A stretch of DNA of 64,000 nt from an archaeon (GCA_029563035.1 JAKQTP010000138.1:124001-188000), one strand, 5' to 3'; shown: positions 51,388-60,235, numbered from the stretch's first letter. A program made the numbers and translations. The notes: generated from the sequence alone by a model not told the origin.

Positions 51388-52677
51388 ATGAAACTAGATA
51401 ATAAAACGATTTTCTCTATACTTTTAGTGTTACTTTTTGTTGGGTCAATATTTGCAATAATGACTACTGGGGGGGATAGAGCAAAACCTGGTAGCGATAT
51501 CAACTCAGATTTAAATGTAAATCTTACGCCTGTTAACTATAATGCACAGTTTGATGCAAATGTCCTAGAAGTATTTCCACAAATAATTGTGGCAGGCAAA
51601 CCTGTTGATTATGATCAAGCATCTATTGATAACAAGCTATTAGAGCTACAGGGCCTAAAAAGCAAAAATGTTTCTTTTAGACAAACAGAAGATGGAAGCA
51701 TTAATGTAGTTATTACACTTAATATTCTTGCAGACAAAAAACAAGAAATTGTTTCTAAGATAAAAGAACTAAACATTATTGAGGAGCCAATAGAGATGTA
51801 TCAATACGCTTTGCTTTCAGTTCCTGCAGAAGTAAACTTTACAAACGATAACAACCAAGAAATCCTTTATTCTTTTGGGGCAACACCTATTGAAGGAATA
51901 ATTAATATTGAGACAATAAAAGAAGACAACATATTTGTTGCTTGTTATGCTACATTTAGTGGCCAAAAGCTATTAAGTGCCACTGGAATAGAGATGTATA
52001 ATCTTAGTTCCTATCCACAAATGCTCATAAGCTCTGGAGATTTTAATGTTATTGGTTATGATGCAAAAATACTTCTAGATGCACAAACAACATTAATATA
52101 CTCCAAAGACAAAAAAGAAATTGAAGAAAAAATAAAAACAGACTATAATGACACTGAAATAACATTTAGCTTCTCACAAAACCTAATGTTTACTATACCA
52201 GAAGACAAAAATACAGAAGAATTGGGCATTGCTCTAGATAACTTAAGAGACGAAAATAAATTTTCAAATTATTCTTTAAATGAAGAAGATTTAAGTTTAG
52301 AAGTTTATTTAAATGAAGATACAAAAGATAACGAATACCAAGAACTTAAAACACAAATAAAAAAAATTAGTGGTGCCACAGTTATTACTAATGAACCAAA
52401 AACAAACATAAGCGCTATTCTAAATTACGAAAACATAGATATTTCTAAAATTAATAATATACTTGAAAAATACGGATTCACAGATATAAAATACAAGACC
52501 ATAGCTAATGTTGATACTAGCAATCTTATAATTGAGAACAAGAAATACAACTACGAAGAAACAAGCACTCAAGCACTTGTTGATTACCCACAAGACCTTA
52601 ATAAAACAACTTTAACTTTGCAAATACAAGCATATGTACAAAGAGACAATATCTTGTATCTTGGCTTGCAGAAATAG
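51388..52677 (+). CDS. Unknown exported or membrane-anchored protein
   Basis: The 429-residue protein begins MKLDNKTIFSILLVLLFVGSIFAIMTTGG, a signal peptide or signal anchor without a lipobox cysteine. The rest is predicted soluble outside, with repeated alpha/beta units: PQIIVAGKPVDYDQASIDNKLLEL and SGATVITNEPKTNISAILNYENID. No domain name is recognised. It ends 3 nt before the convergent NAC gene and shares the divergent promoter region with the dihydrouridine synthase. A TATA-like element (ATATATAG) lies about 30 nt upstream. Confidence 0.78.
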   Translation: MKLDNKTIFSILLVLLFVGSIFAIMTTGGDRAKPGSDINSDLNVNLTPVNYNAQFDANVLEVFPQIIVAGKPVDYDQASIDNKLLELQGLKSKNVSFRQTEDGSINVVITLNILADKKQEIVSKIKELNIIEEPIEMYQYALLSVPAEVNFTNDNNQEILYSFGATPIEGIINIETIKEDNIFVACYATFSGQKLLSATGIEMYNLSSYPQMLISSGDFNVIGYDAKILLDAQTTLIYSKDKKEIEEKIKTDYNDTEITFSFSQNLMFTIPEDKNTEELGIALDNLRDENKFSNYSLNEEDLSLEVYLNEDTKDNEYQELKTQIKKISGATVITNEPKTNISAILNYENIDISKINNILEKYGFTDIKYKTIANVDTSNLIIENKKYNYEETSTQALVDYPQDLNKTTLTLQIQAYVQRDNILYLGLQK

Positions 52678-52680
52678 AAT

Positions 52681-53001
52681 TTAAGATAATAACTCTATGG
52701 CTTTTGCAATGTCCCCTGAGGTCTTTTCTAAAGCCTCTTTTGCTTCTGTTTCTGATTTTTTTGTGGCTTCCATTACCATATCTACATCTTCCTTAGGGAT
52801 ATTAACCTCTTCTTTAACATCACCCATGATTTGATAGGTCTTTTGACCTTGCATTGATACTTCTGTTACTGCTGGGTTTTCTATAATTATTTTTTTAGAA
52901 TCTGTTTCTATAATTACTTTCTTTGCAGGAATATCTTTATTTTCAATACCCATCTGCTTCATCATGCTTTGCATTCTTCTAGGATCTATTCCACCAAACA
53001 T
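52681..53001 (-). CDS. nac: Nascent polypeptide-associated complex (NAC) protein
   Basis: The 106-residue protein starts MFGGIDPRRMQSMMKQMGIENKDIPAKKVIIE, has the NAC beta-barrel (MQGQKTYQIMG) and ends with a UBA domain (VDMVMEATKKSETEAKEALEKTSGDIAKAIELL). This is the archaeal alpha-type NAC that forms homodimers and binds nascent chains at the ribosome. Confidence 0.96.
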   Translation of the reverse strand: MFGGIDPRRMQSMMKQMGIENKDIPAKKVIIETDSKKIIIENPAVTEVSMQGQKTYQIMGDVKEEVNIPKEDVDMVMEATKKSETEAKEALEKTSGDIAKAIELLS

Positions 53002-53146
53002 AATTTATCACATATAATTAAAGATAAGAAATAATTATAAATGGAATAATTTTTGTAATATCACAAAAAATAATTGAAAAAACTATAAAGCTTTAAAAAC
53101 ATTTAGTTTAATTCATCTATACTAAGGCAAGAGCAATGATGTAACT

Positions 53147-53776
53147 ATGGCATTAACCAAAACAATAAATAACTATGAAACCTTCATACAAGAATTGAAG
53201 TTAGAAAAAAACAAAGACAAGCCATATTTGGATGCATATTTTAAGAAAAAATTTATAATACTTGAAAATAAAAGAATAATACATCCAAATATTAGAGATA
53301 TTGATAAAAAAATCACAGAACTGCAAGATACAAAAGAAAAACTAAAAAAACTAAAGAGATACTGGGAAAAAGAAAAAGACAAGGCACAAAACTACTATAG
53401 AGACATAAAACTAAAGAAATATTTTAAAGGCAAATTCTGGAAACATAAACTTAAGCAAGCACTAAACCCAGAATACAGAGAAGATGTGATAAACTGTAAG
53501 CTAACAGACGAAGTAATAATGGACCCTGAATACGGGACACTTGCAGATACTTTTTTAGTTGATTATGACTATAGAAAAAAGCTGGCAGATACTGTAACCA
53601 AATCTTTGATCTATAAAGACAGTGTTATTGGAGACTATAACAAAAAAAGACAACAATTTAAGAAAGAAAACGCAAGCACAAAGATTGATCAGATAACTGA
53701 AAAAATAAGCCAAACAAACCTAGAAATACTTGCTTATCAGACTGTTATAAAATATATTAAGATGGTTAATAGATAA
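53147..53776 (+). CDS. Unknown coiled-coil protein
   Basis: The 209-residue protein is highly charged, with a coiled-coil helix near 57-92 (KITELQDTKEKLKKLKRYWEKEKDK) and another near the C-terminus (KIDQITEKISQTNLEIL). There is no membrane segment and only one cysteine. No family is recognised. The ATG at 53147 follows an AT-rich 145-nt gap after NAC. Confidence 0.7.
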   Translation: MALTKTINNYETFIQELKLEKNKDKPYLDAYFKKKFIILENKRIIHPNIRDIDKKITELQDTKEKLKKLKRYWEKEKDKAQNYYRDIKLKKYFKGKFWKHKLKQALNPEYREDVINCKLTDEVIMDPEYGTLADTFLVDYDYRKKLADTVTKSLIYKDSVIGDYNKKRQQFKKENASTKIDQITEKISQTNLEILAYQTVIKYIKMVNR

Positions 53777-53814
53777 GCAAGAAAAAACAACTATTTTTAA
53801 GTATTAAGTTGCCT

Positions 53815-53833
53815 ATATTATATATTATATTTT
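53815..53833 (+). promoter_or_regulatory. TATA box of valS
   Basis: TATATTATATATTATATTTT is centred about 26 nt upstream of the valS ATG at 53849. This fits a leaderless transcript. Confidence 0.5.
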
Positions 53834-53848
53834 AAAGAGAAGCTATAT

Positions 53849-56218
53849 ATGGCACTAGATAAATGGAACAAAGAACTAGAAAAAGAAATTATTCAAAAAG
53901 AAATGGAGAGCAGGGTTTTTGAATTTAAAGATAATGATAGGCCAGTGTATAGTATAGACACACCACCACCATATATCAATAGCCCTGTACATATTGGACA
54001 TGCCTCTACTTATTCTATTATGGATTTTATATCTAGATATAAAAGATTAAAAGGATTTAATGTGCTGTTTCCTTTAGGACTAGATAGAAATGGACTGCCA
54101 ATTGAGATGGCTGCAGAAAAGAAATTTAAAATCTCCATATTAACAACAGACAGAGAAAGCTATATTGATTATTGTAAAAAAATACTAGAAGAAACATCAA
54201 CAGAAACAAGCAAAAGCTTTGCAATGCTTGGGATATCTTTTAATACCTATGAAGAGACTGGAAAGATTGGTTCTGTCTATAAGACAGACTCAGAGAAATA
54301 CAGAACACTAACACAAGAAACATTTATTGAACTTTATAAAAAAGGGCTTATTTATCTTGATGAGAAGGTTACAAACTATTGTCCAGGCTGTAAGACAACA
54401 CTTGCAGATTCTGAGATTGATTATAAAGTTGTGGACTCTAAATTTTACACAATTTTGTTTAGTGTTAAAGAAACAGGAGAAAAAATACCAATAGCCACTA
54501 CTAGACCAGAACTTGTTTGCTCTCTTGGGATGGTTATCTTTAACCCAGAAGATGAAAGGTGGCAAAAGCTTAATGGAAAGACTGCTGTTTCTCCTCTTTT
54601 TAATAGAGAGGTGCCAATAAAAGCACACCCAATGGCAAAAACTGATAAAGGCACCGGTCTTGTCATGATGTGTTCAGCAGGAGACTACTCAGATATTAGG
54701 TTTTTTGTGGAGCAAGGCATAAAACCAATCATATCTATTGACATCTCAGGAAAAATGAACAAAAACGCAGAATTTTTAGAAGGCCTAAGTGTCAAAGAAG
54801 CAAGACAAAAGATGGTTGAACTACTTAAAGAAAAAGAACTTGTAACAGAAGAAAAAACAATACAGCACAAAGTTCCAATCTGCGAGAGATCAAAACACGA
54901 GATTGAGTTTATTTCATTAAAAGAATATTATCTAAAACAAATGGATTATATTGAGAAGATGAAAGAGATTGCAGAAACCATAAACTTCACAAATCCAGCA
55001 ACAAAGAAAATATTATTGGATTGGCTAGATGTTGTTTCAATTGATTGGCCAATATCTAGAAGAAGATATTACGCAACTGAAATTCCAATATGGTATTGTA
55101 AAAAATGTGGAGAAGCAATACTTGGTGAAAAAGGAAAATATCATAAGCCATGGAAAGAAAAAGCACCTGTAGATAGTTGCCCAAAATGCAGAGGGACAGA
55201 AATAGAAGGAGAAACTAGGGTATTTGATACTTGGTTTGATTCAAGTATATCTCCATTGTTTGTTCTTGATTATGGCTCTGAGTTTTATAAAAAACACCCT
55301 GTCTGTAGTTTAAGGCCACAAGGAAAAGAAATAGTTAGAACTTGGCTATATTATACTCTTTTGAAATGTTATCTTTTCACTGGCAAAATTATATTTGATG
55401 ACGTGTATATTCATCAGCACATTTTAGATGATAAAGGAAACAAGATGGCAAAATCTCTAGGAAATGCAATTGATCCTCAAGAGATATTAAGAGACTATGG
55501 GGCAGAGGCTTTCAGGCTTTGGGTAGCAGATGAAGGAAACCTAAATGAGAAGGACTTGAAATGCTCAAAGGACAGAATATCAACAGAGCAGAAAACGCTA
55601 AACAAGCTATGGAATGTAAGCAAGTTTATTTCTCAGTTTGATAGAAGTGAGGGAATTAATTCTGAATTTTCCGAGCTTGATAAGGCTGTGTTAAAAGAAA
55701 TAAATAACCTAATAGAGCTTTGTGATAAGAAATATTCAAGTTATGATTTTCACGAGCCAATTATTAAATTAAAATATTTCTTGTGGACAACATTTTCTTC
55801 ACATTATTTAGAGCTAGTAAAAAGCAGAGCTTATAACCAAGAAGGAAAGTTCAATAAAGAAGAACAAAACGCAGCAATTGATACTCTTAATTATTGTTTG
55901 GAAAGGCTACTGGTGTTATTGTTCCCAGTAATACCTTTTACAACACACAAGATACTTGTTGAGCTGTTTGATAATGACCCAAATAAAGAGAGTTACCCAG
56001 AAACTGAGAAATTTGAAAGCGCTCTAAATTTAGAGGATATAGAAAACCTAAACAACAGCATATGGAAATATAAAAAAGACAATAATCTTTCATTAAAGGA
56101 CGAAATAAAAGAATTGAAGATAAATAAGAAATACAAGTGTATTGAAAAAGACATTCAGAAAACACATAATATTTTAAATATTCAGTATCTAAATGATGAT
56201 AGTATAGAAGTGAATTAA
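53849..56218 (+). CDS. valS: Valyl-tRNA synthetase
   Basis: The 789-residue class I enzyme has the HIGH motif at 48-51 (SPVHIGHAST), the CP1 editing domain (IATTRPELVCSL, GTGLVMMCSAGDYSD) and WPISRRRYYATEIPIWYCKKCG with a zinc site. RVFDTWFDSSISPL is the segment that distinguishes ValRS from IleRS. The KMSKS-type loop reads KMAKSLGNAIDP. It charges tRNA-Val. It is short for ValRS (often 850-950), lacking the C-terminal coiled coil. It begins a co-directional run valS-unknown-bud32. Confidence 0.95.
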   Translation: MALDKWNKELEKEIIQKEMESRVFEFKDNDRPVYSIDTPPPYINSPVHIGHASTYSIMDFISRYKRLKGFNVLFPLGLDRNGLPIEMAAEKKFKISILTTDRESYIDYCKKILEETSTETSKSFAMLGISFNTYEETGKIGSVYKTDSEKYRTLTQETFIELYKKGLIYLDEKVTNYCPGCKTTLADSEIDYKVVDSKFYTILFSVKETGEKIPIATTRPELVCSLGMVIFNPEDERWQKLNGKTAVSPLFNREVPIKAHPMAKTDKGTGLVMMCSAGDYSDIRFFVEQGIKPIISIDISGKMNKNAEFLEGLSVKEARQKMVELLKEKELVTEEKTIQHKVPICERSKHEIEFISLKEYYLKQMDYIEKMKEIAETINFTNPATKKILLDWLDVVSIDWPISRRRYYATEIPIWYCKKCGEAILGEKGKYHKPWKEKAPVDSCPKCRGTEIEGETRVFDTWFDSSISPLFVLDYGSEFYKKHPVCSLRPQGKEIVRTWLYYTLLKCYLFTGKIIFDDVYIHQHILDDKGNKMAKSLGNAIDPQEILRDYGAEAFRLWVADEGNLNEKDLKCSKDRISTEQKTLNKLWNVSKFISQFDRSEGINSEFSELDKAVLKEINNLIELCDKKYSSYDFHEPIIKLKYFLWTTFSSHYLELVKSRAYNQEGKFNKEEQNAAIDTLNYCLERLLVLLFPVIPFTTHKILVELFDNDPNKESYPETEKFESALNLEDIENLNNSIWKYKKDNNLSLKDEIKELKINKKYKCIEKDIQKTHNILNIQYLNDDSIEVN

Positions 56219-56219
56219 A

Positions 56220-56720
56220 ATGTCATTAGCACATAAAAGAAAACCAATTAATATTTTTGGATTGTTGGTAATTTTAATCATAACTGCAATTGCAGTTTAT
56301 CTGTTTATTACTGCAATATCAAACTATCAAATGAACAAGATTGCAAAAATCAATGAGAAATACATGGTGACTAGAAGCGACCTTATACCAGATGAACATG
56401 GTGGCTATGTTGTTGAATTAAAGGGAGTAGGGACTAGTGAGGCGCAAGCAATCATAGATTATGTTTATCTATATCTTGAAGCCAAAAATCTAGATAGGGC
56501 AGTAAGATATGCAATTGTAGAAAATGAGTGCATAACAAGAACAACTGTTGCAAGAATAGAAACACAAATGCAAAATAGAGACAAGGTGCTTAATGGCTTT
56601 AAGAATACTTATTCTAAGAAACTAGACAAGATCTATTGGGATACATATATTGATATTTTAGAAAACAGATATCAAATTGAAAGCCTAAAAGAAATGGCAA
56701 AAGCCTTGCCGTTCTGTTAA
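56220..56720 (+). CDS. Unknown membrane-anchored protein
   Basis: The 166-residue protein has a basic start (MSLAHKRKPIN), one transmembrane helix (about 13-34) and an outward helical domain of 130 residues with a glycine-rich GGYVVELKGVGTSEAQ segment and two cysteines (NECITR and the last residue). No family is recognised. It begins 1 nt after the valS stop, and bud32 follows after 10 nt. Confidence 0.75.
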   Translation: MSLAHKRKPINIFGLLVILIITAIAVYLFITAISNYQMNKIAKINEKYMVTRSDLIPDEHGGYVVELKGVGTSEAQAIIDYVYLYLEAKNLDRAVRYAIVENECITRTTVARIETQMQNRDKVLNGFKNTYSKKLDKIYWDTYIDILENRYQIESLKEMAKALPFC

Positions 56721-56730
56721 TTGAATAAAC

Positions 56731-57291
56731 ATGAAAGAAATAAACAAAGGGGCAGAAGCAATCATTCTTCTTGATGGCAAGAAAATCATTAAGAAAAGAA
56801 TATCTAAATCTTATCGTGATCCTGTTCTTGACAATAGAATAATTAAAACTAGAAACAAGCAAGAATCTACACTGCTAAAAAGAGCAAAAGTTTCTGGAGT
56901 AAATACTCCGACTGTTTTTTCAGTAACAAAAGACACCATTGTTATGGAAAAACTAGATAACACAAACAAGCATTCAAAAGTCTTATCTGAAATTGGAAAA
57001 GAAATAGCAAAGCTTCATGATTCTGGAATAATACATGGAGACCTTAATCTTATCAATATCTTGACAACCAAAGACAAGAAGATTTACTTTATTGACTTTG
57101 GCCTTGGCTTTCTTTCTAACAAGATAGAGGACAAGGCAACAGACCTTCTTGTCTTTAAGAAGACCTTGAAAGCAAACAAAAAAACAGAAAGGTTCTGGGA
57201 GAAAATACTTGATGGCTATAAAAAGCAAACACAAAACAAACAAACAATTGACAAGATTGCAGAAATAGAAAAAAGAGCACGATATTTATAA
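56731..57291 (+). CDS. bud32: Bud32, kinase subunit of the KEOPS complex
   Basis: The 186-residue protein is an atypical small kinase. GAEAIILLDGKKIIKKRISKSYRDPVLD is followed by KTRNKQESTLLKRAKVSGVNTP, IIHGDLNLINIL with the catalytic Asp and KIYFIDFGLGFLS with the metal-binding DFG. These are the Bud32 hallmarks. In archaea Bud32 is often fused to Kae1, but here it stands alone. KEOPS makes the t6A tRNA modification; no kae1 is in the window. Confidence 0.95.
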   Translation: MKEINKGAEAIILLDGKKIIKKRISKSYRDPVLDNRIIKTRNKQESTLLKRAKVSGVNTPTVFSVTKDTIVMEKLDNTNKHSKVLSEIGKEIAKLHDSGIIHGDLNLINILTTKDKKIYFIDFGLGFLSNKIEDKATDLLVFKKTLKANKKTERFWEKILDGYKKQTQNKQTIDKIAEIEKRARYL

Positions 57292-57404
57292 TTTAGCGAT
57301 TGATTATTTTATTGGGTTTTCTTATCGCATGTTATGGTGACATTTTTCTAGTTGTTTGTTATCTGGCAAAAGTTATAAAACCAAAATAATAATATATATA
57401 AATA

Positions 57405-57482
57405 AATCGCCACAAATATATATATTATAGACCTGTTTTAATGGCTATATTTCTATTTAAACGCGCCTAATTAATCGCCACA
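57405..57482 (+). repeat. Direct repeat AATCGCCACA in the gap before uS15
   Basis: The 10-bp sequence AATCGCCACA occurs at 57405-57414 and again at 57473-57482. It lies in the 226-nt gap between bud32 and uS15, which also has the TATA-rich AATAATATATATAAATA just before the first copy. The two copies lie on either side of the likely transcription start region of the uS15-eS1 operon. They may be part of the leader or a regulatory site, but this is not established. Confidence 0.45.
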
Positions 57483-57517
57483 GGCACAACCATAATGGAA
57501 AAACCAAAGTGATATAA

Positions 57518-57916
57518 ATGAGTGAAGAAAAAAAAGAATTAACTAAAAAAGAAATTTATGACCAAATAGAAGACCTTACAAAAAAAGGCAAGACAACTGC
57601 AGAAATTGGACTTATTTTAAAGCAAAAATACGGAGTTAAATCTGTATTACAGGCAACTGGGAAAAAGATCGGAAAAGTACAAGCAGAACTTGATCTTAAA
57701 AAAGATAAATTGCCTGATGAATTATTGTACCTTATTAAGAAAAGCGTTAAACTAATCAAACACAAAGAAAATAATAAGAAAGACACAAGCGCAAAAAGAG
57801 GATATCAAAAAACAGTATCTAAGATTAATAGACTTAGAAAATATAATATTAAAAAGAAAAGAATAGACGGGGCTTGGAGATATTCTGATGAGTCAGCAAA
57901 GCTTCTTGTAAAGTAA
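57518..57916 (+). CDS. rps15: Small subunit ribosomal protein uS15
   Basis: The 132-residue protein has the archaeal/eukaryotic uS15 layout. An N-terminal extension EIYDQIEDLTKKGKTTAEIGLILKQKYGV precedes the S15 core LPDELLYLIKKSVKLIKHKENNKKDTSAKRGYQKTVSKINRLRKYNIKK. It binds 16S rRNA helix junctions and is known to autoregulate in bacteria. It starts an operon with eS1 15 nt downstream. Confidence 0.94.
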   Translation: MSEEKKELTKKEIYDQIEDLTKKGKTTAEIGLILKQKYGVKSVLQATGKKIGKVQAELDLKKDKLPDELLYLIKKSVKLIKHKENNKKDTSAKRGYQKTVSKINRLRKYNIKKKRIDGAWRYSDESAKLLVK

Positions 57917-57931
57917 AATGGTGTTTAAAAG

Positions 57932-58501
57932 ATGGCAGAGAAAAAAAGTACAGTAGATAACTGGAAGAAAAAGAAATGGTATGATGTGCATGCAGACCCT
58001 ACCTTTGATGAAAAGAAAATTGGAGAAACAGTAGCAATAGTACCAAAAAACCTAGTTGGTAGAAATATCAAAAAAGGCCTTAACGAACTAACAGGAAATA
58101 TCAGAGACTCAAGCTTTGAAATTACCTTTAAAGTAAATAAAATAACTGGTGCTAAAGCAGACACAATCATTTCAAAGTTCGAAGCAAAGCCAGGAATTCT
58201 AAGAAGAATGATAAGAAGACAAAAGTCAAAGATTGAACCAGTATTTTATGTTACAACAAAAGACGGAAGTAAACTAAAGATAAAAGTCATGGCAATAACA
58301 GGCTCTAAGTTTACAACACCTCTTAGAACACAAGTAAGAAAGGCAATTGTTGATTTCTTTAATGAAGAGATATCAGCAAAGACCACAAAAGAAAACTGGA
58401 ATGACTTGATCTTTCAACATTTGTCTGAGAGATGTAAAGCAAAGCTAATAAAGTTAGGTTATATAAATAAAGTAATGGTTGTAAAAGTAACTTTGGTTTA
58501 A
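57932..58501 (+). CDS. rps3ae: Small subunit ribosomal protein eS1 (S3Ae)
   Basis: The 189-residue protein shows KKWYDVHADPTFDEKKIGETVAIVPKNLVGRNIKKGLNELTG and RRMIRRQKSKIEPVFYVTTKDG, the eS1 core. It is one of the last proteins of the small-subunit platform. An AAGGAGA ribosome-binding site at its end leads to the DUF92 gene. It is directly downstream of uS15. Confidence 0.95.
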   Translation: MAEKKSTVDNWKKKKWYDVHADPTFDEKKIGETVAIVPKNLVGRNIKKGLNELTGNIRDSSFEITFKVNKITGAKADTIISKFEAKPGILRRMIRRQKSKIEPVFYVTTKDGSKLKIKVMAITGSKFTTPLRTQVRKAIVDFFNEEISAKTTKENWNDLIFQHLSERCKAKLIKLGYINKVMVVKVTLV

Positions 58502-58519
58502 AGGAGAACTTTTTAATTT

Positions 58520-59176
58520 ATGAACCTTATCTTTTATTTAATTTTTTTTTATGTTTTGGGACTTATTCTATGGATTTCTAAAAAATATGATGTATTTACT
58601 GTTTCTTTAATATATGTGATTTGTGGACTTTTTTTGTATTTTGGAAAAACAACATTATTTGTCTATTTACTAATTTATTTTTGTGTGGCAGAAGGTTCTG
58701 CAATATTGCTAAAAAACAAGGGAGAGAACAGAAGCTATGTTAATCTTTTAGGAAACTGCATGGTTGGAACTGTCTTAGTTGTGTTTGGACAGATTTATGC
58801 AGCTGCTTCAACAATCTGTGCTGCTTTTGCAGACACTCTCTCTTCAGAGATCGGAAGGCTATCAAAAACCAAGCCAAGACTTGTAACAAACCTAAAGAAA
58901 GAAGTAGAGCACGGAACAAACGGAGGTGTTACGTTTCTTGGGCTGTTTTCTGCGTTTTTGGTTTCAGTAATAACTTTTGTGTTTTTTTATTTTATATTTA
59001 AAGTAGATATGAAAATATCATTGATTATTGCAAGCTTTGGAATAATTGGAAGCATAATTGATAGTATTATTGGGGCAACTATAGAAAACAAGGGATATCT
59101 TGACAATAGCCAAACTAATTTTGTAACAACATTTATTGTTGGGGCACTTTCTGTTATTGCTCTTTGTGTTTTATAA
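58520..59176 (+). CDS. DUF92-family membrane protein
   Basis: The 218-residue protein has about six transmembrane segments and the DUF92 signature: AAFADTLSSEIGRLSKTKPRLVTNLKKEVEHGTNGGVTFLG. The plant relative VTE6 is a phytyl-phosphate kinase. Archaeal relatives may act on isoprenoid alcohols. The gene carries a strong ribosome-binding site (AAGGAGA) in the stop region of eS1 and precedes the archaeosortase-like gene, so a link to lipid or polyprenyl metabolism is possible. Confidence 0.88.
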   Translation: MNLIFYLIFFYVLGLILWISKKYDVFTVSLIYVICGLFLYFGKTTLFVYLLIYFCVAEGSAILLKNKGENRSYVNLLGNCMVGTVLVVFGQIYAAASTICAAFADTLSSEIGRLSKTKPRLVTNLKKEVEHGTNGGVTFLGLFSAFLVSVITFVFFYFIFKVDMKISLIIASFGIIGSIIDSIIGATIENKGYLDNSQTNFVTTFIVGALSVIALCVL

Positions 59177-59207
59177 ATCCCATTTCCAAGCAGGGACTAA
59201 TTTTGTG

Positions 59208-59259
59208 TTGTTCATAACAAATATATAAAGGTTTTCAATGGCAATGAACAATTTTGTTC
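59208..59259 (+). promoter_or_regulatory. TATA box flanked by two AACAA/TTGTT inverted repeats
   Basis: The box A AAATATATAAAG (59219-59230) is flanked upstream by TTGTT-CAT-AACAA (59208-59220) and downstream by GAACAA-TT-TTGTTC (59246-59259). The second overlaps the predicted start of transcription at about 59250. Two inverted repeats with the same half-site around a promoter look like operators for a regulator. The leader between 59260 and 59364 also contains GTGATGA (59264-59270) and AAAACC/GGTTTT arms (59270-59275, 59304-59309) around a bulged hairpin. Confidence 0.5.
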
Positions 59260-59364
59260 AGTGGTGATGAAAACCCCAATTATTAATTAGGTGTGCAATT
59301 AATGGTTTTAGAAAAACAAACTATTGCGATATGTTTAATAAGAAATTGCTAATAATTATTGTTA

Positions 59365-59781
59365 ATGGACAAAAAACAGAAAATAAAATTTATAGTTGTT
59401 TTTATAGTTATATATGCCTTATTATTATTGATTGGAGTTTTTGTTTTTGGAAATGTACTTGTGGGACTGGAAGAAAAAATTATACATTTACTTCTTGGCA
59501 ATTCTGTAAATTATGAGGCCTTTGAGTTTGTAGTATATTGCTCAGGGATCGTGTCTGTTTCTGCGTATCTAGGGGTGATTTCTGGATTTTTAGCAATAAA
59601 ACAAAAGGTCAAGAGTAAAATGGTATGGGTTGGCGTTATCTTGCTGTTTTTGATAAATATATTAAGAATAATGCTTGTGATGCTATCAGAAAGGGCTGGT
59701 TGGCATCACACCACTCATGTGATGTCCTGGTTTTTAATGGTTTTTGTAATTTTATGGCTAATTAAAAAAAGTTTGAAATAA
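59365..59781 (+). CDS. Archaeosortase/exosortase-family membrane transpeptidase (short)
   Basis: The 138-residue membrane protein has about five hydrophobic segments and the order of conserved residues of the exosortase/archaeosortase family: the nucleophile Cys59 in YCSGIVSVSAYLGVI, Arg101 in LLFLINILRIMLVM, and His118 in WHHTTHVMSW. These form the Cys-Arg-His triad. Family members cleave C-terminal tripartite signals and attach proteins to lipid. Typical members are longer, so the length is notable. An in-frame TTG at 59359 would add two residues. It stands behind an inverted-repeat promoter and after a DUF92 gene. No C-terminal sorting-signal substrate is seen in the window. Confidence 0.82.
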   Translation: MDKKQKIKFIVVFIVIYALLLLIGVFVFGNVLVGLEEKIIHLLLGNSVNYEAFEFVVYCSGIVSVSAYLGVISGFLAIKQKVKSKMVWVGVILLFLINILRIMLVMLSERAGWHHTTHVMSWFLMVFVILWLIKKSLK

Positions 59782-59783
59782 AA

Positions 59784-60233
59784 TCATTTTTTCTTTTCCC
59801 AAGCAACAATGCCTGTAATTACAATGTCTATAATAAAAACTAATGGAAATATTGGTGGAATGATATAACCTGCCTTAAATAAACTTAATGCTCCTGGATA
59901 GCCTCTTCTCTCATAGATTTTCCAGCACCAAATAATTGCAAAAATTAGATTGATTACTGGCACAAACAAAAAGAAGCCCCAGCCCCATTTTCGTTTTGCA
60001 AGTATTGGAAGCAAAAAAAGGTTTGCTAAAGGAACCCATGCTAGCCATGCGTTCTTGTATTTTAGTTTCTTAGCTATCATGTACCAAGCTAATGCAAAAA
60101 AAACAAATATTGCAATAAAAAACAAAAATAAGAAAAACAAAATAATCAAAGAAAGAATAGCAAGGCCTGCAAATATTGAAGTAAGGGCACTAATAGTTGG
60201 CTGATTAGCAATTGCTATTAATTCATCTATCAT
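59784..60233 (-). CDS. Small multi-pass membrane protein (DUF5684-like)
   Basis: This 149-residue protein has about four transmembrane helices and the motif AWYMIAKKLKYKNAWLAWVPLANLFLLPILAKRKWGW, with a later WCWKIYERRGYPGALSLF, as in the small DUF5684-like family. The function is unknown. It starts 2 nt after the SecD gene ends on the same strand, so it is probably in the secF-secD transcript. It is convergent with the sortase-like gene (2 nt gap). Confidence 0.72.
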   Translation of the reverse strand: MIDELIAIANQPTISALTSIFAGLAILSLIILFFLFLFFIAIFVFFALAWYMIAKKLKYKNAWLAWVPLANLFLLPILAKRKWGWGFFLFVPVINLIFAIIWCWKIYERRGYPGALSLFKAGYIIPPIFPLVFIIDIVITGIVAWEKKK

Positions 60234-60235
60234 AT

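Noticed and set aside
59261..59310. Box C/D small RNA near the sortase-like gene
   Set aside because: A GTGATGA C-box-like sequence is present, but there is no CUGA D box at a suitable distance.
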